This document shows, in pieces, positions 1 to 6,052 of a stretch of DNA of 19,463 bases. Within the stretch, counting starts at the first letter, position 1, and every line of letters starts with the position of its first letter. The stretch is from Arcobacteraceae bacterium (GTDB lineage: Bacteria > Campylobacterota > Campylobacteria > Campylobacterales > Arcobacteraceae), in NCBI GenBank assembly GCA_023229945.1, contig JALNYH010000031.1, forward strand, positions 1-19,463, read 5' to 3'. The position numbers and the translations under genes are program-made. The notes beneath the pieces were generated by a model. It saw nothing but the letters and a program-made list of their open reading frames with translations. It ran no database searches and was not told the DNA's origin.

Positions 1-30
1 CAATTGTGGAAAGGTAGGTCGCTGCTAGCT
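1..30 (+). rRNA. rrf: 5S ribosomal RNA, 3' end (partial)
   Basis: The first ~30 bases contain GGTAGGTCGCTGC, the conserved 3' segment of bacterial 5S rRNA (usual form AGTAGGTCGCTGCCA), which closes helix I. The rest of the gene lies left of the window. The exact mature 3' end is uncertain by a few bases. A strong intrinsic terminator follows within about 25 bases, as expected at the end of a 16S-23S-5S operon read rightwards. The alternative, a chance match, is unlikely given the terminator. Confidence 0.72.
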
Positions 31-52
31 TTTGAGTATAACATACAACTTT

Positions 53-103
53 AAGCCTTTATCTAAATACTTCTACATGAAGTCTTTAGGTAGAGGCTTT
101 TTT
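53..103 (+). terminator. Intrinsic terminator of the rRNA operon
   Basis: Positions 53-73 pair with 79-99 to form a 21-bp stem. It has two G:U wobbles and one mismatch (68 with 84), a five-base loop (74-78) and a run of six T (98-103). This is a textbook Rho-independent terminator placed just after the 5S end. It insulates the rRNA operon from the leftward genes that converge on it. Confidence 0.88.
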
Positions 104-105
104 CA

Positions 106-133
106 TTTATAGTGATTAGTGATTAGTGATTAG
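106..133 (+). repeat. Degenerate heptamer tandem array (NNNNTAG, 4 units)
   Basis: Four consecutive 7-base units all end in TAG on the + strand: TTTATAG at 106-112, then TGATTAG at 113, 120 and 127. The last three are identical. The array starts three bases after the T-run of the rRNA terminator. It points towards a second array of opposite orientation at 154-230. The period and the TAG endings are directly visible; the origin and function are unknown. Confidence 0.85.
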
Positions 134-153
134 GGCATCTTGATTCTTTTCTT

Positions 154-230
154 ACCAATTACCAATTACCAATTACTTTCTCTAATTACTACCATCTACC
201 ATCTACAAACTAACAACTAAAAACTAACTT
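154..230 (-). repeat. Degenerate heptamer tandem array (11 units)
   Basis: Eleven uninterrupted 7-base units. On the + strand the units at 154, 161 and 168 are ACCAATT. One irregular unit (175-181) follows, then seven units starting CTA (182 to 224). Read on the minus strand those seven all end in TAG. The last unit overlaps two bases of the TAA stop codon of the leftward 80-aa gene (229-231), so the array starts exactly at that gene's end and has the same strand sense. The left three units (minus-strand AATTGGT) differ from the rest, so the array is composite. Confidence 0.88.
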
Positions 231-471
231 ACGCTTTAATATTAATCAAACTATCTGCAACTGCATTTTGTACTTCAATTGTTTTTGCATTTGCTTTGTA
301 GGCTATTTCATTTGGGATTTGTCCAGCTATATTTTCTATTAAACTATCTGTGACTGTTAAATCTTTTGTAATATTATCTGATAATGATAGTTTTGTGATA
401 GCTTCTGTTGAAGCGTTTAGTTGTTGTAAGTTTTGAAGCATTGCATTTGTGTTTAGATTATCTACTCTCAT
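229..471 (-). CDS. Small protein resembling the C-terminal tail of flagellar rod/hook proteins
   Basis: This 80-aa protein has no signal peptide or membrane segment and is predicted largely helical. Its last ~30 residues (AYKANAKTIEV ... ADSLINIKA) resemble the conserved C-terminal D0 helix of FlgC/FlgG/FlgE-type axial proteins, where 'YxANxK' is followed about 15 residues later by a 'LLxIK' ending. The rest shows no rod or hook body, so it would be a free-standing D0-like helix; an involvement in motility is inference. The start is well supported: AAGGAG lies six bases upstream of ATG 471-469, inside the last codons of msrB. The gap to the msrB stop is only three bases, so the two are almost certainly cotranscribed. 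A heptamer array begins at its stop codon. Confidence 0.72.
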   Translation of the reverse strand: MRVDNLNTNAMLQNLQQLNASTEAITKLSLSDNITKDLTVTDSLIENIAGQIPNEIAYKANAKTIEVQNAVADSLINIKA

Positions 472-474
472 AAC

Positions 475-897
475 TTACTCCTTGATTGGTTCAAAGTCTA
501 GTGAAATTGAGTTTACACAATGTCTTGTATCTTTTTCTGTAAATCCTTCACCTTTGAAAACATGTCCAAGATGAGCACCACATGTGGAACATACAATTTC
601 TGTTCTTTTGCCATCAATATCTGGGATTTCTTTTACTGCATTTGGTAGGGCATCATCAAAACTAGGCCACCCACTTTTACTATTAAATTTTGAGTCTGAT
701 TTGAATAAAGGTGTGTCACATTGCTTACATTTATAAACACCATTTTCTTTATGGTCATTGTATTTACCAGTAAAAGGATACTCTGTACCTTTGTGTATTA
801 TAACTCTTTGTTCTTCTGGAGTTAGCTGATTTAAGTTCATATTATAGTCCTTTGCATATAGTGTAAGGCTGATTAATAAAAATATAAAAAGTTTCAT
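475..897 (-). CDS. msrB: Peptide-methionine (R)-S-oxide reductase MsrB, exported
   Basis: The 140-aa enzyme reduces methionine-R-sulfoxide in proteins. Visible features are the structural Zn site CKQC (C57, C60) and CSTC (C103, C106), the substrate loop GWPSF around residue 78, the CGAHLGHVF motif, and the catalytic cysteine in RHCVNS (C127). The N-terminus is a short hydrophobic signal peptide (MKLFIFLLISLTLYA, probable cleavage before KD), so it probably acts in the periplasm. I chose ATG 897-895, not the TTG or GTG codons a few bases upstream, because the signal peptide then begins with MK. The Shine-Dalgarno is weak (GGTGA close to the start). The 80-aa gene follows after three bases. No separate MsrA domain is present. 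Confidence 0.93.
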   Translation of the reverse strand: MKLFIFLLISLTLYAKDYNMNLNQLTPEEQRVIIHKGTEYPFTGKYNDHKENGVYKCKQCDTPLFKSDSKFNSKSGWPSFDDALPNAVKEIPDIDGKRTEIVCSTCGAHLGHVFKGEGFTEKDTRHCVNSISLDFEPIKE

Positions 898-916
898 TGT
901 CACCAACTTTTATGTC

Positions 917-949
917 GCTGACTTATGTCAGCTTTTTGTTTACAATATA
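917..949 (-). promoter_or_regulatory. Probable msrB promoter and 5'-leader hairpin
   Basis: Reading leftwards, a TATATT -10-like box (949-944) lies upstream of a 6-bp perfect stem with a 4-base loop (932-927 with 922-917; AGTCAGC / GCTGAC). The hairpin ends about 19 bases before the msrB ATG, so it would sit near the 5' end of the mRNA. It could stabilise the transcript. No -35 is evident. On the + strand the same hairpin is followed by five T and mimics a terminator, but no rightward gene precedes it. Confidence 0.35.
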
Positions 950-963
950 ATCTTACTGGCTTT

Positions 964-1017
964 AAACTTAAGAACTTTACCATATTCTAATTTAATTAGA
1001 ATTATTATGTAAGTTTC
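964..1017. repeat. AT-rich nested inverted repeat between Nudix gene and msrB
   Basis: An 8-bp perfect palindrome with a 3-base centre (ATTCTAAT at 984-991 with ATTAGAAT at 995-1002) lies inside an outer 7-bp pair (AAACTTA 964-970 with TAAGTTT 1011-1017). It lies just downstream of the leftward Nudix stop codon and upstream of msrB. There is no T-run, so it is a poor intrinsic terminator. It could be an operator or a processing site, but AT-rich sequence can produce such pairs by chance. Confidence 0.35.
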
Positions 1018-1030
1018 AAATGTAGAATTT

Positions 1031-1603
1031 TTATCTTCCAAATCTATCAAAAAACCAATAAAAGGCAAACATAAGTCCTGGTGTTTTTGCTTTTGTTTGG
1101 TCATACATAAAATGTTTTGAATCTTTTATTGGTAGATAAAATAACTCTATTTGTTCTGTATGAACCCCTCCACCTTCGTGTATTTTCATGGTATCATCAA
1201 TGGTTGCATAAAAAAGATACTGTCTAGAGCCACTTACTCCTACATTGTTGTAAAAAGATGTTATTTGGCGTAAGTTTTCTACTGGTACATGATAGCCACA
1301 CTCTTCGTCTATTTCTTCTTGGGCAATGACTGCTATATCTTTGTTTTTATCCATAATACCTGCACATAATTCGTAAGTAAATAGTTTGGTTTTGTCATTC
1401 ATATATACTGGTGGACGGAATTGTTGTACTAATAAAAAGCTATCTTTTGGTTTATGATACAATAATATTGCTACGCTATCATGGCTTTTAACAGCTTCCC
1501 ATTCTCTTCTTTTGCCATTTAGTACATAAGAAATTCTATATGGATGGATGTATTTTGTATCTTTTAATTCAAATGTTCTAAAATCAGTAATTTCTACTTG
1601 CAA
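1031..1603 (-). CDS. Nudix hydrolase, NUDT14/UDP-sugar diphosphatase-like
   Basis: This Nudix protein of about 190 aa has the fold's conserved loop at residues 82-104, with EEIDEECGY in place of REUxEExGU. An E replaces the usual R, and the first Glu of the box is a Lys. The segments YELCAGIMDK before the box and SGSRQYLFYA after it resemble the NUDT14 (UDP-glucose diphosphatase) and ADP-ribose pyrophosphatase subgroup, so a nucleotide-sugar substrate is likely but unproven. I chose TTG 1603-1601 as start because GGAG lies seven bases upstream. The ATG at 1636 has no ribosome site and overlaps a likely -10 box, and starting there would add eleven unconserved residues. It is divergent from the heptose cluster. 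Confidence 0.85.
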   Translation of the reverse strand: MQVEITDFRTFELKDTKYIHPYRISYVLNGKRREWEAVKSHDSVAILLYHKPKDSFLLVQQFRPPVYMNDKTKLFTYELCAGIMDKNKDIAVIAQEEIDEECGYHVPVENLRQITSFYNNVGVSGSRQYLFYATIDDTMKIHEGGGVHTEQIELFYLPIKDSKHFMYDQTKAKTPGLMFAFYWFFDRFGR

Positions 1604-1634
1604 ATTTTTGCTCCATAAATAACATATAATCACC

Positions 1635-1640
1635 ATTGTA
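1635..1640 (-). promoter_or_regulatory. Candidate -10 box for the Nudix gene
   Basis: On the minus strand TACAAT (1640-1635) sits 32 bases before the proposed TTG start, a normal distance. No convincing -35 is visible, which is common in Campylobacterota sigma-70 promoters. If real, transcription starts inside or just after the ATG at 1636, which supports the downstream TTG start. Confidence 0.35.
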
Positions 1641-1690
1641 TCGAAAGTAAGTTTTATATATACTAAATACGAAACTTTAAGGGTTGTTTG

Positions 1691-1696
1691 TATAAA
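1691..1696 (+). promoter_or_regulatory. Candidate -10 box for gmhB and the heptose operon
   Basis: TATAAA at 1691-1696 is preceded by T-rich sequence (GTTGTTTG). It lies 30 bases before the chosen gmhB ATG. It falls in the divergent gap between the Nudix gene and gmhB and is the best -10 match there. The call rests on base composition and spacing only. Confidence 0.45.
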
Positions 1697-1726
1697 ATCT
1701 TGTTATTAAATATTAAAGACGAGAAA

Positions 1727-2251
1727 ATGAATAAAGCTGTATTTATAGATAGAGATGGTGTGATAAATGTGGAAAAAGACTATGTTTATAGAATAGAAGA
1801 TTTTGAGTTTATTGATGGTGTATTTGATGCTTGTATATATTTGCAAGATTTGGGATATATATTGATAGTTATTACAAATCAAAGTGGTATTGGAAGAGGG
1901 TATTATAAAGAAGAAGATTTTGAAAATCTAACTTCTTGGATGGTTGGAGAGTTTGCAAAAAATGGTATTAATATAGCAAATGTCTATCATTGCCCACATG
2001 CTCCTAGTCTAGAGTGTAATTGTAGAAAACCTAAAACTGGGATGATAGACTCTGCTGTAGAAAACTTTGATATAGATGTGTCAAAAAGCTACCTGATAGG
2101 GGATAAAATAAGTGATATTGAGTGTGCTAAGAATGCAAAAGTCAAAACATCTATTCATGTGAAATCTGGGCATAGTTTTGATGAGAGCGAATCATCAGCT
2201 GATTTTATAATAGATTCTATAAAAGAGATAAAAGATATAATCAAAGAATAA
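1727..2251 (+). CDS. gmhB: D-glycero-beta-D-manno-heptose-1,7-bisphosphate 7-phosphatase
   Basis: This 174-aa HAD-superfamily phosphatase removes the 7-phosphate from heptose bisphosphate, the third step to ADP-heptose. It carries motif I DRDGVIN with nucleophile D8 and acid/base D10, motif II TNQSGIGRG (50-58), a GmhB-type zinc loop CPH...CNC (C89, H91, C97, C99) followed by RKPKTGM, and motif III GDKISD (D126, D130). I use ATG 1727: it puts the catalytic motif at the normal distance from the N-terminus. An in-frame TTG at 1688 would add 13 unconserved residues and sits next to the -10. The length is close to E. coli GmhB. It heads the four-gene heptose block, 44 bases before hldD. Confidence 0.95.
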   Translation: MNKAVFIDRDGVINVEKDYVYRIEDFEFIDGVFDACIYLQDLGYILIVITNQSGIGRGYYKEEDFENLTSWMVGEFAKNGINIANVYHCPHAPSLECNCRKPKTGMIDSAVENFDIDVSKSYLIGDKISDIECAKNAKVKTSIHVKSGHSFDESESSADFIIDSIKEIKDIIKE

Positions 2252-2263
2252 TCAAAATTAGGG

Positions 2264-2274
2264 TACAATATAAG
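2264..2274 (+). promoter_or_regulatory. Candidate internal promoter before hldD
   Basis: The 44-base gmhB-hldD gap contains overlapping -10-like boxes, TACAAT (2264-2269) and TATAAG (2269-2274), about 22-26 bases before the hldD ATG. There is no clear -35. It could give hldD-hldE-gmhA expression independent of gmhB. Confidence 0.35.
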
Positions 2275-2295
2275 CAAAATTAAATTGGAATAACT

Positions 2296-3312
2296 ATGAA
2301 ATATGTAAAAAAGAATTTTAATAACAAAACAATACTTATAACTGGTGGTGCTGGGTTTATCGGAAGTAACCTTGCGTTTTATTTTCAAGAAAACTATCCA
2401 AAAGCAAAAATAGTAATATTAGATTTATTTAGAAGTGATAAGACTCTATCAAATGGAAACTTAAGAAGTTTTGGGCATTTTAAGAACTTGATTGGGTTTA
2501 ATGGCATCGTAATAAGTGGTGATATAAATGATAAAGCACTTTTAAAAGAACTTGAACTTAACTATAAGTTTGATTATATTTTCCATGAAGCAGCTATTAG
2601 TGATACAACTGCAACTGAACAAGATTTGATGATACAAACTAATGTAAATGCTTTTGAAGATTTACTAAAAATTGCTGTTAAACACAAAGCAAATATGATA
2701 TATGCAAGTAGTGCAGCAACTTATGGGACAAGTGATATATTTGAAGTTGGATGTGAAACCCCAAATAATGTATATGGATTTAGTAAACTGATGATGGATA
2801 AATTAGCATATAGTTATATGAATAAAGATTTACCTATTGATATAGTTGGACTTAGATATTTTAATGTTTATGGGGCAAGAGAATTTTATAAAAATAAAAC
2901 AGCTTCTACTGTGGTGCAATTTGGTCATCAACTTTTAAAAGGAAATGCTCCAAAGCTATTTAGCGGAAGTGATAAGATTTTGAGAGATTTTGTATATATT
3001 GAAGATGTAATACAAGCAAATATAAAAGCTGCAGTAGCAGGTGTGAGTGGTGTATTTAATGTAGGAACAGGAAAAGCTAGAAGTTTTCAAGATATTGCTG
3101 ATATTTTGCAAACTGAACTAGGAACTAAGCATAAAACAGAATATATACCAAACCCTTATGTGGGACAATATCAGTTTTTTACACAAGCTAATATTGACGA
3201 TACCAAACATTATCTTGGATACGAGCCTAACTTTGAGCTAGAAGATGGAATAAAAGCTTATTTACCTGAGATAAAAAAATTATTTGAGGTTGAGGTAAAA
3301 AATGCCAATTAG
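2296..3312 (+). CDS. hldD: ADP-L-glycero-D-manno-heptose 6-epimerase
   Basis: This 338-aa extended short-chain dehydrogenase (also called RfaD/WaaD) interconverts ADP-D-glycero- and ADP-L-glycero-D-manno-heptose, the last step of the precursor pathway. It shows the NADP-binding TGGAGFIG motif (16-23), SSAATYG with the catalytic Ser/Thr region (138-144), and the YGFSK catalytic pair Tyr160/Lys164. The later segment LRDFVYIEDV is typical of sugar-nucleotide epimerases. Length is normal for the family. GGAA lies six bases before the ATG. Its last codons contain both the Shine-Dalgarno and the start codon of hldE, with an 11-base overlap. Confidence 0.96.
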   Translation: MKYVKKNFNNKTILITGGAGFIGSNLAFYFQENYPKAKIVILDLFRSDKTLSNGNLRSFGHFKNLIGFNGIVISGDINDKALLKELELNYKFDYIFHEAAISDTTATEQDLMIQTNVNAFEDLLKIAVKHKANMIYASSAATYGTSDIFEVGCETPNNVYGFSKLMMDKLAYSYMNKDLPIDIVGLRYFNVYGAREFYKNKTASTVVQFGHQLLKGNAPKLFSGSDKILRDFVYIEDVIQANIKAAVAGVSGVFNVGTGKARSFQDIADILQTELGTKHKTEYIPNPYVGQYQFFTQANIDDTKHYLGYEPNFELEDGIKAYLPEIKKLFEVEVKNAN

Positions 3313-4762
3313 CTCTTTGTCTTACTCAGTTACTCAGTCACTCAGTTGCTCAGTTACTCCAAAAATTTGTGTCATCGGAGATTTGATGATAGATCATTAC
3401 CTATGGGGTAGTTGTGAAAGGATTTCTCCTGAGGCTCCTGTGCAAGTAGTAGATGTCAAAAAAGAAACAGCAGTTCTTGGTGGTGCTGGAAATGTGATAA
3501 ATAACCTAAAAGCACTTGAAGCTGATGTAACAGTAATAAGTGCAATAGGTGATGATGAAGCTGGTAGTGAATTGAGAAATATGCTTAATACTTTGGGTGT
3601 TGGTCTTTATTTATCAGTTGAAAAAGGGCGAAAAACAAGTAAAAAAAGTAGAATCATAGTATCAAATCAACAAGTTGTAAGATATGATAAAGAGTCAAAA
3701 ACAGAGATTTCTAGTATGACCAAAGACTCAATATTACACAATCTTACATTAGTGATAGATTATATAGATGTGGTTTTGCTTTCTGATTATGGTAAGGGAG
3801 TTTTGGGTGATGAACTAACTTGCTCTATTATAACTCTTGCAAACTCAAAAAATAAAAAAGTTTTGGTTGACCCTAAGGGTGAGGATTATCGTAAATATAG
3901 CGGTGCTTATCTTTTGACTCCAAATAAAAAAGAAGCTAGTTTGGCTACGAAAATCAAAATAGATTCAAAAGAGTCTTTGATGATGGCTATTAAACAACTA
4001 AAAGATGATATCAATCTTGGAGTTTCTGTGATTACTCTTAGTGAAGATGGTATTGCTATTTTTGATGATAAACTGACTCTCAAACCTACAGTTGCAAGGG
4101 AAGTTTATGATGTGACTGGTGCTGGGGATACTGTTTTGGCAGCTTTGGGGTATATGACAGCTTTGAAAAAAGATATATATGAAAGTGTAGAGTTTGCAAA
4201 TTTAGCCGCTGGTGTAGTAGTAGGAAAAGTAGGAAGTGCAACTGCAACACTAGATGAGATAGAAGACTATAAATCATCATTACACAAAAGTGGTCCAGAG
4301 TCTCATATAAAAAGTAAAGATGAGATGATGAAAATATTATCAACTTTGAAAACTAAGGGTAAAAAAATAGTTTTTACAAATGGTTGTTTTGATATATTGC
4401 ATCGCGGACATGTGAGCTATCTTGATAAAGCAAAATCTCTTGGTGATATTTTGGTACTTGGACTTAATTCTGATGCAAGTGTCAAAAGGCTCAAAGGGGA
4501 TGACAGACCTATAAATACGGAAGAAGATAGAGCTTTTGTATTGGCTGCTTTAGAAGCTGTGGATTTTGTAGTGATTTTTGATGAAGATACTCCTTATGAA
4601 CTTATCTCGGCACTAAAACCTAATATTTTGGTAAAGGGTGCTGATTATGAAGGTAAAGAGGTTGTTGGAAGTGATTTGGTCGATGAGGTACAATTAATAG
4701 AGTTTATAAATGGTAAGAGTACAACAAAAACTATTGAGAAAATAAAAGGAAATTTATGTTAA
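3302..4762 (+). CDS. hldE: Bifunctional heptose 7-phosphate kinase / heptose 1-phosphate adenylyltransferase
   Basis: This 486-aa two-domain enzyme (RfaE) phosphorylates heptose-7-phosphate and later adenylylates heptose-1-phosphate. The PfkB/ribokinase domain spans about residues 20-325, with GGAGNVINN near 60-68 and the catalytic GAGD motif (D276). The nucleotidyltransferase domain spans about 353-486, with TNGCFD then HRGH (367-370). ATG 3302 has a good TTGAGG ribosome site five to six bases upstream and overlaps hldD by 11 bases. Residues ~7-20 (Ser/Thr/Val/Gln/Leu-rich) are encoded by a tandem octamer array and look like an accretion, since the conserved domain starts at PKICVIGD. An older start may have lain after the repeats, but I see no good ATG there before residue 29. 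It overlaps gmhA by 7 bases. Confidence 0.95.
   Translation: MPISSLSYSVTQSLSCSVTPKICVIGDLMIDHYLWGSCERISPEAPVQVVDVKKETAVLGGAGNVINNLKALEADVTVISAIGDDEAGSELRNMLNTLGVGLYLSVEKGRKTSKKSRIIVSNQQVVRYDKESKTEISSMTKDSILHNLTLVIDYIDVVLLSDYGKGVLGDELTCSIITLANSKNKKVLVDPKGEDYRKYSGAYLLTPNKKEASLATKIKIDSKESLMMAIKQLKDDINLGVSVITLSEDGIAIFDDKLTLKPTVAREVYDVTGAGDTVLAALGYMTALKKDIYESVEFANLAAGVVVGKVGSATATLDEIEDYKSSLHKSGPESHIKSKDEMMKILSTLKTKGKKIVFTNGCFDILHRGHVSYLDKAKSLGDILVLGLNSDASVKRLKGDDRPINTEEDRAFVLAALEAVDFVVIFDEDTPYELISALKPNILVKGADYEGKEVVGSDLVDEVQLIEFINGKSTTKTIEKIKGNLC
3322..3361 (+). repeat. Octamer tandem array (NNNCTCAG) inside the 5' end of hldE
   Basis: Four 8-base units end in CTCAG (TTACTCAG at 3322 and 3330, TCACTCAG at 3338, TTGCTCAG at 3346), followed by a fifth decayed unit at 3354-3361. 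The array begins nine bases after the hldD stop codon, where the other arrays in this window also sit. It is translated here as residues ~7-20 of HldE. The + strand units contain no stop codon in any frame, whereas the reverse strand contains TGA and TAA, so only this orientation can be read through. It is the same family as the array at 5437-5476. Confidence 0.9.
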
Positions 4763-5322
4763 GTAGAGTACAAAGTGAATTTGAATTGCATATCAAAAGT
4801 GTAACTGAGTGTTTACCTAAACTTGAAGCTGATGTATCAAAAGCAGCTTATTTGATAGTAGAAGCTTTGAAAAAAGGGAATAAAGTTCTTCTTTGCGGAA
4901 ATGGTGGAAGTGCGGCAGATGCACAACATATCGCAGCTGAACTAACTGGAAGATATAAAACTGAAAGAAGAGGTTTGCCTGGTATTGCACTGACTACAGA
5001 TACAAGTGCATTGACTGCTATTGGTAATGACTATGGATATGATAGAATATTTGATAGACAAGTAGAAGCACTTGCAAGAAGTGGCGATGTACTTATAGGA
5101 ATAAGCACAAGTGGAAATAGCAAAAATGTGATAAATGCTCTAAATGTAGCTCGTGAGATGGGATGTGTGACTATTGGATTAAGCGGTCGTGATGGTGGGG
5201 CTATGAATGATGTGTGTGATATAAATATTGTAGTGCCGAGTTTTGATACACCAAGAATTCAAGAGATGCACATACTAATAGGTCACACAATATGCCACTG
5301 CATAGATGACAATCTATCTTGA
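4756..5322 (+). CDS. gmhA: Sedoheptulose-7-phosphate isomerase
   Basis: This 188-aa SIS-domain enzyme converts sedoheptulose-7-phosphate to D-glycero-D-manno-heptose-7-phosphate, the first step of the pathway. CGNGGSAADAQHIAAELTGR carries the phosphate-binding serines and zinc ligands H58 and E62. STSGNS is the second SIS phosphate loop. TPRIQEMHILIGH supplies Q169 and H177, spaced eight residues apart as in E. coli GmhA. AAAAGGAAA precedes the ATG, which overlaps hldE by 7 bases. The last seven codons and stop lie in the left arm of a large palindrome (5301-5431), so the extreme C-terminus may have been shaped by that element. All four heptose genes are now accounted for. Confidence 0.95.
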   Translation: MLSRVQSEFELHIKSVTECLPKLEADVSKAAYLIVEALKKGNKVLLCGNGGSAADAQHIAAELTGRYKTERRGLPGIALTTDTSALTAIGNDYGYDRIFDRQVEALARSGDVLIGISTSGNSKNVINALNVAREMGCVTIGLSGRDGGAMNDVCDINIVVPSFDTPRIQEMHILIGHTICHCIDDNLS

Positions 5323-5431
5323 GATTTCTGCGTTGGAATGGAACATTTTTAAAAGTCATTTACTTATTGTAAACTCCCTTTAAAAATAACCACATTCCGC
5401 CTTGAACTATCAAGATATATTGTCATCTATG
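5301..5431. repeat. 131-bp imperfect palindrome overlapping the gmhA 3' end
   Basis: The 22 bases at 5301-5322 match the reverse complement of 5410-5431 with one mismatch. Further in, blocks GGAATG and ATTTTTAAA are also shared in inverted orientation, so each arm extends to about 55 bases around a loop near 5356-5376. The left end encodes the last residues and stop of gmhA. The RNA would fold into a very long hairpin. There is no T-run after it, so it is not a standard terminator. I found no clear target-site duplication. It could be a palindromic repeat element, or an inverted duplication of the gene end. Confidence 0.8.
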
Positions 5432-5436
5432 TGGGT

Positions 5437-5476
5437 TGTCTCAGTTTCTCAGTTTCTCAGTCACTCAGTAACTTCA
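5437..5476 (+). repeat. Octamer tandem array (NNNCTCAG) between gmhA and apt
   Basis: Four 8-base units end in CTCAG (TGTCTCAG at 5437, TTTCTCAG at 5445 and 5453, TCACTCAG at 5461), followed by a decayed unit at 5469-5476. It begins six bases after the palindrome at 5301-5431 and ends about 16 bases before the apt start. It is the same family and orientation as the array at 3322-3361, so the two are direct repeats flanking most of hldE and all of gmhA. Confidence 0.9.
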
Positions 5477-5492
5477 AAAAAAAAGGAAAAAA

Positions 5493-6041
5493 ATGAAAGA
5501 ATTAACGATAGAACAAAAAATTTTTTTACTTGATTCAATAAGAGATGTTGAGAATTTCCCAAAACCTGGGATAATTTTCAAAGATATTACAACTTTACTA
5601 AATAATAAGATAGCTTTTTCTTTGTTGATGAATCATCTTGAAGCAAGATATAAAGATATGGAGCTTGATTATATAGCTGGGATTGATAGTCGTGGATTTA
5701 TTTTTGGTGCTGCATTGGCTTGTAAGCTTGGAATTGGGTTTGTGCCTATTAGAAAAAAAGGGAAACTGCCAAGTACTACAATATGTGAAAAATATGAGCT
5801 TGAATATGGTTTTGATGAGGTGGAGATACATTTTGATGCATTTGAAGAAAAGATAGGTGCGAGAGTGCTTTTGATCGATGATTTGATAGCAACTGGTGGA
5901 ACCGCAAAGGCTAGTGCAAAACTTATCACTGATACTAAAGCTAAATTAGTAGAAAGTTGTTTTATAATACATCTTTCATTTTTAGATGGAAAACAAAAAT
6001 TAGAAAAATTAGCACCAGTTTATAGCATACTTGATATTTAA
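5493..6041 (+). CDS. apt: Adenine phosphoribosyltransferase
   Basis: This 182-aa cytosolic purine-salvage enzyme makes AMP from adenine and PRPP. FPKPGIIFKDITTLL (22-36) is the conserved APT N-terminal segment, SRGFIFG (66-72) follows, and VLLIDDLIATGGTAKA (125-140) is the PRPP-binding loop. Length is normal. AAGGA lies seven bases upstream of the ATG in an A-rich leader. Downstream trpB begins after 11 bases. No promoter stands out in the gap from gmhA, which is filled by the palindrome and octamer array. Confidence 0.96.
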   Translation: MKELTIEQKIFLLDSIRDVENFPKPGIIFKDITTLLNNKIAFSLLMNHLEARYKDMELDYIAGIDSRGFIFGAALACKLGIGFVPIRKKGKLPSTTICEKYELEYGFDEVEIHFDAFEEKIGARVLLIDDLIATGGTAKASAKLITDTKAKLVESCFIIHLSFLDGKQKLEKLAPVYSILDI

Positions 6042-6052
6042 AAGGTAAATGA

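Noticed and set aside
106..230. CRISPR array
   Set aside because: The repeats are 7 bases, contiguous and without spacers, and no cas gene is in the window.
917..937. Rightward intrinsic terminator
   Set aside because: The hairpin plus five T looks right on the + strand, but there is no rightward gene upstream; it fits better as the leader hairpin of leftward msrB.
1688..1726. Longer gmhB with a TTG start at 1688
   Set aside because: It would begin just before the likely -10 box, has no ribosome site, and adds 13 residues not expected before the HAD motif.
4086..4343. Leftward 85-aa open frame opposite hldE
   Set aside because: It is antisense to conserved HldE coding sequence, has no ribosome site, and has a biased Leu/His/Ser composition typical of a shadow frame.
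5301..5431. Classical MITE or insertion sequence
   Set aside because: Terminal inverted repeats exist, but I see no target-site duplication, and the left arm is also gmhA coding sequence, so I list it only as a palindrome.
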